Below the pieces are notes generated by a model. That model made no database searches, had not been told where the DNA came from, and worked only from the letters and a program-made list of their open reading frames with translations. The translations under genes and the position numbers were made by a program. From an uncultured Actinomycetes bacterium (GTDB lineage Bacteria; Actinomycetota; Acidimicrobiia; Acidimicrobiales; RAAP-2): DNA of 10,477 nt. Location of the stretch: assembly GCA_903830745.1 (NCBI GenBank), contig CAIKVF010000199.1:1-10477 (forward strand). Direction: 5' to 3'. Positions 1-6,628 of this stretch are shown one piece after another (positions within the stretch are counted from its first letter, which is position 1; the number at the start of each line of letters is the position of its first letter).

Positions 1-1
1 A

Positions 2-64
2 GATGAGCGCCGCAAGCTTCGCAAGCAGTGGCTCGCCGCTCGCCGTCGTCAAGCTCAGCTTTAA
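2..64 (+). CDS. C-terminal end of a probable WhiB-family Fe-S transcription factor (partial, cut by window edge)
   Basis: Only the last 20 codons and the TAA at 62-64 are inside the window; the gene begins to the left. The tail opens with DERRKLRKQW and continues basic to its end. This resembles the segment that follows the conserved G-[VI]-W-G-G turn of WhiB proteins, where (T/S)E-[DE]-E-R-R runs into a basic DNA-binding tail. The position supports the call: in Mycobacterium tuberculosis whiB1 lies next to the pdtaS gene in the same tail-to-tail orientation, as here. The stop overlaps the stop of the kinase gene on the other strand by four bases. The Fe-S cysteines and the W-G-G turn are outside the window, so the call rests on a short match plus context; any gene with a basic C-terminus could look like this. 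Confidence 0.55.
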   Translation, partial: DERRKLRKQWLAARRRQAQL

Positions 65-1542
65 TCTCGCTCGGTCGTAGGGACCGTAACTCGAACGAAC
101 GTTCCACCACCCTGATCTTGGGGAACTGACGTCATCTCTATTGAACCATGTAATTGTGCACGCACTAAGTCACGCACAATTGAGAGTCCCAGACTCGTTG
201 GCACATCCAAAGTGAAATCGGCTCCGAGTCCTCGACCATTATCACGAATTTCAGCAACCGCGTTCGCACCGTCAATAAATAGGTGCAGTGTCACAATGCC
301 TGAAACGTCCTCATTAGGACCAAATTCAGTGAACGCGTGCTCCACAGCATTGGTGAGTAACTCTGCAAGTGCCACTGCGAGTGGTGTTGCGAGGTCAGTG
401 GGGAGAGTTCCAAGTTCACCGTTGACGACAATTTCGACTGGGTGGAACGCGAGGGCGGTGTCTTCGACCAGCAAAACAATTGAGCGAACAATTTCGTCAA
501 AGACCACTTCTTCGCCTGGTTCACGAGAAAGCACTTCGTGCACTACAGCAATTGAGCGAACACGTCGCTCGGCTTCGTGAAGGGCAACTCGAGTTTCGTC
601 ACTTTCGGTGCGTCTGGCTTGGAGGCGAAGTAGAGAAGAAATGGTCTGCAGGTTGTTCTTCACACGGTGGTGGACTTCTCTTACTGCTGCTTCTTTATTA
701 AGCACCACACGGTTCAGTTGACGAAGATCTGAAACATCTCGAACCAGTGTCATCACGCCAGTAACTGTCCCGTGATCGAGCAGCGGAATACTGTGCAGCA
801 CAATTGCAATGTCGTGACCACGGTCAATTTCTTCTAGTGCAGGAATTGCGTGTTCGAGTGAGCGCTCAAGTGCTCTTGCCTTAAGGCCAAGTTCACGAAG
901 GGTGCGACCTTCCACTGATGCATAGACCCCGAGTCGGTGAAGCGCATTCGTGGCATTAGGTGTTGCGAACTCTAAGCGACCTTCGCCGTCAACCAAGATG
1001 ATTCCGTCTCCAATACGTGGCATGCCAGCACCAGCAACGTCTTCTTCTCTAAATGGGAATGCCCCGTCTGCCACCATGTCGCAAAGTCGTTCGAAAATTG
1101 AAAGATACGCCTGCTCATACAGCGACGCTGGACCACGAAGTGGACCCTGCAAGCGTTGTAAGACTCCAACAACTTGTCCACCGTGGCGAACTGGGATGCA
1201 CCAGACAGGGATCTGGTCGTCAAAGCCATCGAGCGAAACTTCTCCAACAACTCGCGTGCCACTTTCAAAGGCGAGCTGTACGAGTGGCACGTCGCCTGCT
1301 GCGCGCTTTCGCCCAAGGAGGTCGTCACCTATAAGTGTTGAGCGGTTGTTTGGTCGCATCTGACCAAGGACTACATATTCGTCAGCACTGGACTTTGGAT
1401 CAATAACTTTCGTGAAGAGCAACATGTCAGAGAACGAAAGGTCAGAAAGTAGCGACCATGAAGCAGTTAAGCGAAGTAGGTGATCAACAGTCGCCTCTGG
1501 AAGAGTGGTGTGCAGTCCTGCAAGTTCAGCGAGCGTGGCCAT
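61..1542 (-). CDS. pdtaS: PdtaS-like cytosolic sensor histidine kinase (HisKA_2 / HATPase_c)
   Basis: 493 residues, the usual length for PdtaS, with no signal peptide or membrane segment, so it should be cytosolic. Domain order: an N-terminal GAF-like domain (about 1-155), a PAS-like domain (about 172-275), the HisKA_2 dimerisation helices (about 283-345) and a HATPase_c domain (about 350-490). The phosphoacceptor motif EVHHRVKNNLQ lies at 289-299; His292, just before Arg, aligns with the phosphorylated His of this class. ATP-binding boxes are visible: N box ELLTNAVEHAF (394-404), G1 DNGRGLG (434-440), G2 SLGLSIV (450-456) and GGGTF (478-482). The family autophosphorylates and passes phosphate to PdtaR, a response regulator with an RNA-binding ANTAR domain; no such gene is in this window. 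The ATG shares one base with the TAA of the upstream PHP gene, so the two are likely translationally coupled. Confidence 0.9.
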   Translation of the reverse strand: MATLAELAGLHTTLPEATVDHLLRLTASWSLLSDLSFSDMLLFTKVIDPKSSADEYVVLGQMRPNNRSTLIGDDLLGRKRAAGDVPLVQLAFESGTRVVGEVSLDGFDDQIPVWCIPVRHGGQVVGVLQRLQGPLRGPASLYEQAYLSIFERLCDMVADGAFPFREEDVAGAGMPRIGDGIILVDGEGRLEFATPNATNALHRLGVYASVEGRTLRELGLKARALERSLEHAIPALEEIDRGHDIAIVLHSIPLLDHGTVTGVMTLVRDVSDLRQLNRVVLNKEAAVREVHHRVKNNLQTISSLLRLQARRTESDETRVALHEAERRVRSIAVVHEVLSREPGEEVVFDEIVRSIVLLVEDTALAFHPVEIVVNGELGTLPTDLATPLAVALAELLTNAVEHAFTEFGPNEDVSGIVTLHLFIDGANAVAEIRDNGRGLGADFTLDVPTSLGLSIVRDLVRAQLHGSIEMTSVPQDQGGGTFVRVTVPTTERD

Positions 1543-2417
1543 TACATAGACCTGAGCGGAACCATGGTGCGACTGCGACCTTCATAACTTGCGAGTTCGT
1601 GAATCCCTCGAGCTTCAAGCAACGTTGCTAGGTCGCCTGCGCGAGCACTCACTTTTTCTAAACGGTGAGCATCGCTCGCGGTTGTAAAGGTGACGCCCTG
1701 GGCGACGAGGCGGTCAAGAAGTCCTTCTGCTGGGTACTGCTCGCCTACTGGCTTAAACCATCCAGCTGATGAGAGTTCCACCGAGATGTCCGCTTTACCG
1801 GCAGCGTTGGCCATCATGTCCCAGTAGGGCGCTGGGTTAGGAGCGTAGAAGCCGGCGACCTTTACGAGGTCAATGTGCGCGAGTACGTCAACTGCTTTTG
1901 TAGCGCTCAACTCTTCGATTGCACGTGAGTACTCAAGCCAGCACGCGTCGATGTCTCGCACGTCCCATTCGTGCATGTTGACGGGGTTATCAATGTCGTC
2001 AAACTCCCACGTCCCCATCCAGTGCACTGAACCAATCAGCACGTCGAAGGGATACTGCGACAAGAGACTTGTTACTTCGTCCATCTTTCCGCGGTAGTAA
2101 TCAACTTCGAGACCAATCTTTACTGGCAGCCCTTCGTCCTTCGCTTTTTGCGCGAGCTCGACATACTGCTCGAGAGAATTGCGTGAGTGCCAGTCGAAAT
2201 ACTTCGCCATTTCTTTTGACGTTGGCTCATGTCCTGATTTTTCCCAGAACGGACCAACGACGTTCATCACGTCGACAAATCGGTTCGAGTGTTCAGTTAG
2301 TGCGAGTTCGTTAACACCTTCAGTTGCTGCCTGCTCGCAGTAGTCAGCAATCTGATCCAGTTGGAACGAGACCGAAGACTCCGAGTGCGGCCAGAGGTGA
2401 AGGTGGTAGTCGAGCAC
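1542..2417 (-). CDS. PHP-domain metallophosphoesterase, HisJ/HisK histidinol-phosphatase-like
   Basis: 291 residues with a complete set of PHP metal ligands: HLH at residues 5-7, His43 in TEH, Glu104 in GLEVD, His132 in SVHW, His181 in AHID, and Asp249 with His251 in SDAH. This fits a trinuclear-metal phosphoesterase of about the usual HisJ-type length (260-290 residues). The N-terminal D-Y-H-L-H also matches the HisJ/HisK subfamily, whose known reaction is L-histidinol phosphate to histidinol. No other his genes are nearby, and many actinobacteria use the unrelated HisN for this step, so the true substrate is open. The start is GTG at 2417, immediately before the DYHLH motif and 11 bases after the DUF3107 stop; no strong Shine-Dalgarno is seen. 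The stop overlaps the pdtaS start by one base. Alternatives are another PHP phosphatase or a nucleotide phosphoesterase. Confidence 0.82.
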   Translation of the reverse strand: MLDYHLHLWPHSESSVSFQLDQIADYCEQAATEGVNELALTEHSNRFVDVMNVVGPFWEKSGHEPTSKEMAKYFDWHSRNSLEQYVELAQKAKDEGLPVKIGLEVDYYRGKMDEVTSLLSQYPFDVLIGSVHWMGTWEFDDIDNPVNMHEWDVRDIDACWLEYSRAIEELSATKAVDVLAHIDLVKVAGFYAPNPAPYWDMMANAAGKADISVELSSAGWFKPVGEQYPAEGLLDRLVAQGVTFTTASDAHRLEKVSARAGDLATLLEARGIHELASYEGRSRTMVPLRSM

Positions 2418-2428
2418 GTGTCGCTAGA

Positions 2429-2662
2429 TCAGGCCGTGCCGAAACCAACGACGCGCTCAGTGACGCCGCTACCGATTTCTACGTAGGCAATTCGTTCTGC
2501 AGGTACACCAACGCGGCGTCCCTTTTTGTCTGTGAGCCACAAGACCTTGTCGGTACCAATGATGGCTTCGACCTCTTTAATAACGTCTTTTTGCTTCATC
2601 TCTTCAGGAAGAGAGAGTTCGAGTTCCTTCATGGACTGAACAATGCCAATACGAATATCCAT
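2429..2662 (-). CDS. DUF3107 family protein
   Basis: A 77-residue protein that I recognise as the actinobacterial DUF3107 family, of normal length. It begins MDIRIGIVQS and has the hallmark C-terminal half: LWLTDKKGRRVGVPAE at about 42-57, then IAYVEIG (58-64) and a terminal VGFG. Its function is unknown to me; the acidic/hydrophobic alternation suggests a small compact alpha/beta domain without membrane segments or cysteines. In M. tuberculosis the homologue (Rv3208A, from memory) lies in the same broad chromosomal neighbourhood as whiB1 and pdtaS. The ATG at 2662 has a good ribosome site five bases upstream. It is the first gene of the minus-strand operon with the PHP protein (11-base gap) and pdtaS. 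Confidence 0.88.
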   Translation of the reverse strand: MDIRIGIVQSMKELELSLPEEMKQKDVIKEVEAIIGTDKVLWLTDKKGRRVGVPAERIAYVEIGSGVTERVVGFGTA

Positions 2663-2667
2663 TACTG

Positions 2668-2672
2668 CTCCT
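2668..2672 (-). promoter_or_regulatory. Ribosome binding site of the DUF3107 gene
   Basis: AGGAG on the minus strand, five bases before the ATG at 2662. It fixes the start of this small gene and is one of the few strong Shine-Dalgarno sites in the window. Confidence 0.7.
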
Positions 2673-2694
2673 AAGCAAATAGCCGACTTTCACC

Positions 2695-3867
2695 ATGTTA
2701 CGGCTCTGGGGCAAGATAGAGGTCGTGAGTATTGAAAATGCCAGTGAGCGCAACAAGAGATGGGCCGCCACCATGGAGGGCTACGAGGGCTCGAGGGACG
2801 ACGTAACCGTTGCCCACCAGGACTCAAGTGCCACCATTGATCACACCAGCTCTGGGATTGGCGCCACTCGAAGTGAACGTGAAGAACGTCTCGACGCATT
2901 GCTCGTTACTGGAGCGACCCGCGCCTACGGTGCAGGGAACCGAGTCCGCGCTGAAGAAGCCGACGAATTTAGAACACCCTTCGAGCGTGACCGCGACCGC
3001 ATCTTGCACTCAGCAGCGTTTCGACGTTTAGCGGGAAAAACTCAAGTGTTCGTATTCCCAGATGACCACATGCGCACTCGCCTCACTCACGCTCTCGAAG
3101 TTGCACAAGTTGCAACTGGTGTTGCTCGAGCCGTTGGCCTCAACGTTGCACTCGCTGAAGCAATTGCAATTGGACACGACTGTGGACATGGTCCTGGTGG
3201 TCACGCCAGTGAAGAAGCACTCGATCCTTACGTTGATGGAGGATTCGATCACGCAACATGGGGCGCGAATGTTTCGCTACTCCCACTCAATCTCTGCATT
3301 GAAACCTTGGACGGTATTAGAAACCACTCGTGGTCAAGACCTGCTCCCATGACGCCAGAAGGTGAAGTCGTTAGCTGGGCAGACCGCATTGCCTACGTGT
3401 GTCACGACTTCGAAGACGCTGTGTCAGCTGGAATCATTACCAGGCATGAGCTCCCGAAGATTGTTCGAGAGCGCTGTGGCGACAATCGACACAAGCAACT
3501 CGGCAGCTTCATTAACGCCATGATTAAGACAATTAGAGAAACTGGCGTCATTGGCATGGACGGACCAACCGCTGAAGCACTCGCCGCGTTTAGAACCTTT
3601 AACTACGAGACCATTTATCTTCGTGGACCGTCGCGTGAACAAGCCCAAGCGGTTGTTTCAATGCTTCGCGCACTTGTAGAGAACTACGTAAAGAATCCAC
3701 TTCTTATTCCAAGCATTGCTGAAAAGAAGGGCGAAGCCAGTGAGCAAGAGATTCTGCACGAAGCAGTTTCTTATGTTGCAGGAATGACTGACCGCTTTGC
3801 TTGTCGCAGTGCGGTGGCGTTACTTGACTGGCCTGAGAGCAAGCTCCCAAGCGGTATTGATCGTTAG
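2695..3867 (+). CDS. dgt: HD-domain deoxyguanosine triphosphate triphosphohydrolase-like protein
   Basis: The longest frame is 390 residues. The core is clearly the dGTPase family (COG0232), which cleaves dNTPs to the nucleoside and triphosphate. Seen motifs: EFRTPFERDRDRILHS (91-106) and FRRLAGKTQVF (109-119); RLTHALEV with metal ligand His132 (129-136); IGHDCGHGPGGH with His161-Asp162 (159-170); ADRIAY with Asp230 (229-234). These give the complete HD metal site. The usual P-F-G-H reads P-G-G-H here. The first ~60 residues (Asp/Ser/Thr-rich, then REERLDALL) are not part of the conserved core. In-frame starts are ATG 2695, GTG 2725 and ATG 2773; none has a strong ribosome site, so the 5' end is uncertain. 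A leaderless start at GTG 2725 is possible. The gene is divergent from DUF3107, and its TAG overlaps the stop of the convergent dehydrogenase gene by four bases. Confidence 0.88.
   Translation: MLRLWGKIEVVSIENASERNKRWAATMEGYEGSRDDVTVAHQDSSATIDHTSSGIGATRSEREERLDALLVTGATRAYGAGNRVRAEEADEFRTPFERDRDRILHSAAFRRLAGKTQVFVFPDDHMRTRLTHALEVAQVATGVARAVGLNVALAEAIAIGHDCGHGPGGHASEEALDPYVDGGFDHATWGANVSLLPLNLCIETLDGIRNHSWSRPAPMTPEGEVVSWADRIAYVCHDFEDAVSAGIITRHELPKIVRERCGDNRHKQLGSFINAMIKTIRETGVIGMDGPTAEALAAFRTFNYETIYLRGPSREQAQAVVSMLRALVENYVKNPLLIPSIAEKKGEASEQEILHEAVSYVAGMTDRFACRSAVALLDWPESKLPSGIDR
2728..2756 (-). promoter_or_regulatory. Candidate promoter of the DUF3107-PHP-pdtaS operon
   Basis: On the minus strand a TTGTTG hexamer (2756-2751) is followed after 17 bases by AATACT (2733-2728), a spacing right for a housekeeping sigma factor with 3/6 and 4/6 consensus matches. 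Transcription would begin near 2721, leaving an untranslated leader of roughly 58 bases before the DUF3107 ATG. It lies inside the 5' end of the longest dgt reading frame, which argues that dgt starts further downstream. The match is modest and found by eye. Confidence 0.3.
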
Positions 3868-4709
3868 GACTTAGCGGCCTTCATAAGGTCAATGCCCGGT
3901 GTGTCGCCACCCTGCATCCACACAAGTCGCTGTTCGGTTGTGCGAATTGCTGAGCGCATGTGAGGCAAGATCCAGAACTTGTTATTGATGATTGCGTCTT
4001 CGACCATCTCACCAATGATGCTTGGGTCAATGCCACTGTTTACTGCTTCAGCGGCGATGCCCTGCACGGCCTTAGCCATTGGGTTCTCAGCAAAGCTTGC
4101 GAGTTCCTTTGGAAGGTTGCGACCTGATTCGTGAATACGAGTCTTAACGAATCCTGGGCAAAGAAGTGATGCGTGAACATCTTTTCCAGTGAAGGCAAGT
4201 TCGTGGTACAGAACTTCAGTCATGCCTACAACGGCGAACTTACTTGCGCAGTACGAACCCATCCCTGGAACTCCACCGAGTCCAGCGAGTGATCCGGTGT
4301 TGATTACGTGTCCTTCGTTCTGATCGAGGAACATTGGAACGAATGCGTTGATGCCGTTCACTACGCCATCGACGTTGATGTCCATGACCCAGTCCCACAT
4401 TTTCTTGTCAGTGCCAATAAGTGGTCCGCCGCCAACGCCAGCGTTGTTAAAGATGATGTGTGCGGTGCCAAAGGCCTTTACCGCTTCGTCACGAAGACGG
4501 TTTACGTCGTCTGCACTTCGAACATCGATGTTTACACCAATGACGTTCACGCTGTTGCCCTTGAACTCTGCAACAACTTCGTCGAGTGGTCCTTGTTCAA
4601 TGTCACCAAGTACGAGGTTTACGCCCGCCTTTGCTAACTGCTTTGCAGTAGCGAGTCCGAGGCCGCTTGCGCCTCCAGTAATGACCGCAGTCTTTCCCTG
4701 TAGTTCCAT
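3864..4709 (-). CDS. Short-chain dehydrogenase/reductase (classical SDR)
   Basis: 281 residues with a full classical SDR pattern: dinucleotide-binding TGGASGLG at 11-18, Asp36 at the end of the second strand (typical of NAD(H) rather than NADP(H) preference), Asp63, NNAG at 88-91, and the catalytic Ser140, Tyr153 and Lys157 (Y-C-A-S-K). PGFVKT at 185-190 is the usual post-catalytic loop. A ~30-residue tail after about 250 (R-T-T-E-Q-R-L-V-W-M) exceeds the ~250-residue minimal SDR and may shape the substrate pocket. The substrate cannot be read from sequence; an alcohol or acyl-type hydroxy substrate is only a guess. The gene follows mrp by 16 bases and is likely co-transcribed with it, though no functional link is obvious. 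The ATG is supported by a strong ribosome site. Confidence 0.9.
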   Translation of the reverse strand: MELQGKTAVITGGASGLGLATAKQLAKAGVNLVLGDIEQGPLDEVVAEFKGNSVNVIGVNIDVRSADDVNRLRDEAVKAFGTAHIIFNNAGVGGGPLIGTDKKMWDWVMDINVDGVVNGINAFVPMFLDQNEGHVINTGSLAGLGGVPGMGSYCASKFAVVGMTEVLYHELAFTGKDVHASLLCPGFVKTRIHESGRNLPKELASFAENPMAKAVQGIAAEAVNSGIDPSIIGEMVEDAIINNKFWILPHMRSAIRTTEQRLVWMQGGDTPGIDLMKAAKS

Positions 4710-4713
4710 GATT

Positions 4714-4719
4714 CCCCCT
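4714..4719 (-). promoter_or_regulatory. Ribosome binding site of the SDR gene
   Basis: AGGGGG on the minus strand, four bases before the ATG at 4709, inside the 16-base gap after mrp. It supports the chosen start and independent re-initiation on an mrp-SDR transcript. Confidence 0.6.
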
Positions 4720-4725
4720 AGTTAC

Positions 4726-5841
4726 TTAAACAAGTTTCAGTTCTTGACGATAGACCCTGGCTGGACCCTGCTTCGCTACCGTCTGCGCCAAAGCAGTAAA
4801 TGCCTTGGCAACGTCGCTATCTGGGTCACTGATCATCACTGGAAGCCCAGTGTCGCCACCGTTTCGAAGCTTCGTCTCGAGTGGGATCTGGCCAAGTAGC
4901 GCAATGCCAAGTTCGTCGGCGAGTTGCTTTCCACCACCAGATCCAAAGATCTCGTATTTCTTGCCATCATCACCAATGAAGTAACTCATGTTCTCAATGA
5001 CGCCTCGAACGGCGAGCTTGATTTTGCGAGCGGCATAAGCAGAACGCTGTGCCACACGCTGAGCTGCAGCTTGTGGTGTTGTGACAACGTACATCTCAAT
5101 GCGAGGAAGTACTTCAGAAAGCGTGAGTGCAACGTCACCAGTTCCTGGTGGCATGTCAATGAGAAGAAAGTCCGGCTCGTCCCACCATGCTTCGGTGACG
5201 AGTTGCTCGATGGCCTTGTGCAACATTGGACCACGCCAAATAACTGGCTGTTCGTCTGGAACGAAGTAGCCCATTGAAACGCAGCGCACACCGTGCACCA
5301 ATGTTGGAATAACAGTGTCACCAAGAATGATTGGGTCATTTGTTGCCCCGAGCATCTTTGGAAGTGAGAAACCGTACACGTCAGCGTCAAGAACACCAAC
5401 GTGAAATCCGGCCTGCGAAAGTGCAATGGCCAAGTTGACGGTGACGGAAGATTTTCCTACGCCACCCTTACCGGAAGAAATTCCAAGTACTCGTGTACGA
5501 GAAAGCTTGTCCAAGAACTTTGGCTTAGCGTCTGCGCCGTGGTCGTGAAGACCGGGTCCCGCTGGCGCCTGCATGGCACCACGAAGAAAGTTACGAAGAC
5601 CGAATCGCTCTTCGTCATTCATGGAGCGAACAACAATGCTCGCTCCTGGACTAATGCTTCTGATTCGCTCTTCTAAGACATCGAGGTTCGGCCACTGGGT
5701 AACTGGAAGCACGAGTTCGACTCGAACTGCTCCATTTACTTCACCAATAGCGCCAAGAAAGCCGAGTTCTTCGAGGGTGCGGACAAGTTGCGGTTCAACA
5801 AGTGCACCGATTTCACTGCGGAGTTGGGGGCTGAGCGTCAA
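4726..5841 (-). CDS. mrp: Mrp/ApbC/NBP35-family P-loop ATPase, Fe-S cluster carrier type
   Basis: 371 residues, normal length. Residues 1-75 form a MIP18/DUF59-like domain, linked by a Gly/His/Ala-rich stretch (about 90-108) to a deviant-Walker ATPase. GKGGVGKS (124-131) carries the signature first lysine Lys125; Asp152 and Asp154 follow in LDADVYG, and DMPPGTGD (229-236) is the switch II. Family members bind and deliver Fe-S clusters in the cytosol. The Cys-x-x-Cys that ligates the bridging cluster in many members is absent: after ENMSYF (283-288) the chain reads I-G-D-D-G-K-K before EIFGSGGG. My recollection is that actinobacterial Mrp proteins often lack it. The chosen start is TTG at 5841, preceded by AAAGGA about five bases upstream. 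The gene is divergent from the SufR-like regulator and leads into the SDR gene. Confidence 0.9.
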   Translation of the reverse strand: MTLSPQLRSEIGALVEPQLVRTLEELGFLGAIGEVNGAVRVELVLPVTQWPNLDVLEERIRSISPGASIVVRSMNDEERFGLRNFLRGAMQAPAGPGLHDHGADAKPKFLDKLSRTRVLGISSGKGGVGKSSVTVNLAIALSQAGFHVGVLDADVYGFSLPKMLGATNDPIILGDTVIPTLVHGVRCVSMGYFVPDEQPVIWRGPMLHKAIEQLVTEAWWDEPDFLLIDMPPGTGDVALTLSEVLPRIEMYVVTTPQAAAQRVAQRSAYAARKIKLAVRGVIENMSYFIGDDGKKYEIFGSGGGKQLADELGIALLGQIPLETKLRNGGDTGLPVMISDPDSDVAKAFTALAQTVAKQGPARVYRQELKLV

Positions 5842-5853
5842 GGGGGTCCTTTA

Positions 5854-5871
5854 GTAGTCCTCAGAGGTTAC
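5854..5871. promoter_or_regulatory. Candidate operator: imperfect palindrome between mrp and the SufR-like gene
   Basis: GTAGTCCTCAGAGGTTAC has a perfect core CCTC-A-GAGG (5859-5867) and outer GTA/TAC arms that pair with a one-base offset. It sits 13 bases upstream of the mrp TTG and 25 bases before the -10-like box of the regulator, so a dimeric repressor bound here could control both directions. The minus strand also reads TAACCT (5870-5865), a possible mrp -10 box, within the palindrome. A nine-base core can occur by chance, and it does not match the SufR sites I remember from cyanobacteria (CAAC-N6-GTTG). Confidence 0.3.
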
Positions 5872-5895
5872 CGTCGGAGTTCGCCGCTTCGCACC

Positions 5896-5901
5896 TAGAC
5901 T
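5896..5901 (+). promoter_or_regulatory. Candidate -10 box of a leaderless promoter for the SufR-like gene
   Basis: TAGACT fits the actinobacterial TANNNT -10 pattern and ends seven bases before the GTG start at 5909, so transcription would begin at or next to the start codon. No Shine-Dalgarno is present upstream of the GTG, as expected for a leaderless message. No clear -35 box is seen. Confidence 0.4.
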
Positions 5902-5908
5902 TTTAAAC

Positions 5909-6610
5909 GTGACTAATTCGCCACTAGATAACGAACTTTTCACCGCCACGGTAACGAGCCTCACACACTCTTTCGGTGACAACACCCGTCGAAAGATCTA
6001 CCTCTTCTTGCGCGATAACCCGGGCGCAACCGCCGCTGACCTGGCCCTTCACTGTGACGTCCACGCCAACGTTGTTCGCCACCACCTCGAACGCCTCAGC
6101 GAAGCTGGATACGTCACCTTTGACAATGTTCGAAAGACCACTGTTGGAAGACCTTCTAAGGGATACCGCGTGGTTGACGAGAACTTCGTCATGGACGGAT
6201 CAGTTCGCCGTGACGCACTTCTTGTTGCTCTTCTCGAAATGGCGCTTGAGCGCCTTGGTCCTGACGCTGCAGAACAAATGGCGCACGATGTAGGTGTTCA
6301 GTATGGACGCACACTCGGTTCTTCAGTTATGCCAACTGAATCAACTCGTACAGTTAAAAACGCCATGGAATCAATCGCAGGTATTCTCACCGCACACGGC
6401 TTTGACGCTCACACCGAAGAAAAAGGATCCTCACAGTCTGTTGTTTCAGACAACTGTCCTTTTGGCGCAGCAGCAACACAACACCCTGTGCTCTGTGCAG
6501 TTGACCGTGGACTTATTTCTGGAATGCTCGAAGGCCTTGGTGCCAAGTCAACTCGAGTAACCCTTACGTCACGCGCACGCGGTGACGACACGTGTCGAGT
6601 TACGGCGTAA
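5909..6610 (+). CDS. SufR-like winged-helix regulator with putative Fe-S ligand cysteines
   Basis: 233 residues. A winged helix-turn-helix occupies about 25-90: RRKIYLFLRDNPG leads into the recognition region NVVRHHLERLSEAGYV (54-69), and the wing is VGRPSKGYRV (79-88). The C-terminal half has Cys183 in NCPFG, Cys196 in HPVLC and Cys229 in DDTCRV. The 13-residue step between the first two, the N-C-P context and a later C-terminal Cys match SufR, which uses these residues to hold a [4Fe-4S] cluster and represses Fe-S assembly genes when the cluster is intact. The third step (33 residues) is a little longer than in the SufR proteins I recall (about 28). Cys49 lies in the HTH and is probably unrelated. 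The start is GTG 5909 without a ribosome site, likely leaderless. It is divergent from mrp and upstream of chrA; no suf genes are adjacent. A general ArsR/DeoR-like regulator is the alternative. Confidence 0.78.
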   Translation: MTNSPLDNELFTATVTSLTHSFGDNTRRKIYLFLRDNPGATAADLALHCDVHANVVRHHLERLSEAGYVTFDNVRKTTVGRPSKGYRVVDENFVMDGSVRRDALLVALLEMALERLGPDAAEQMAHDVGVQYGRTLGSSVMPTESTRTVKNAMESIAGILTAHGFDAHTEEKGSSQSVVSDNCPFGAAATQHPVLCAVDRGLISGMLEGLGAKSTRVTLTSRARGDDTCRVTA

Positions 6611-6628
6611 TCAACTTCATCAGTCGAT

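Noticed and set aside
212..580. Plus-strand 122-codon open frame inside the pdtaS gene
   Set aside because: It lies antisense to the conserved kinase ATPase domain; the translation is Ser/Thr/Arg-rich low-complexity with no family match. It is a shadow.
950..1363. Plus-strand 137-codon open frame inside the pdtaS gene
   Set aside because: Antisense to the GAF/PAS region, Ser/Pro/Arg-rich, with no ribosome site or recognisable motif.
2660..2700. Riboswitch or attenuator upstream of DUF3107 or dgt
   Set aside because: The stretch between the genes is only 32-110 bases depending on the dgt start, and no stable hairpin or known aptamer core was visible.
4348..4899. Plus-strand 183-codon open frame spanning the SDR 5' end and mrp 3' end
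   Set aside because: It runs antisense across two well-supported genes and their intergenic ribosome site; the composition is that of a complementary-strand shadow.
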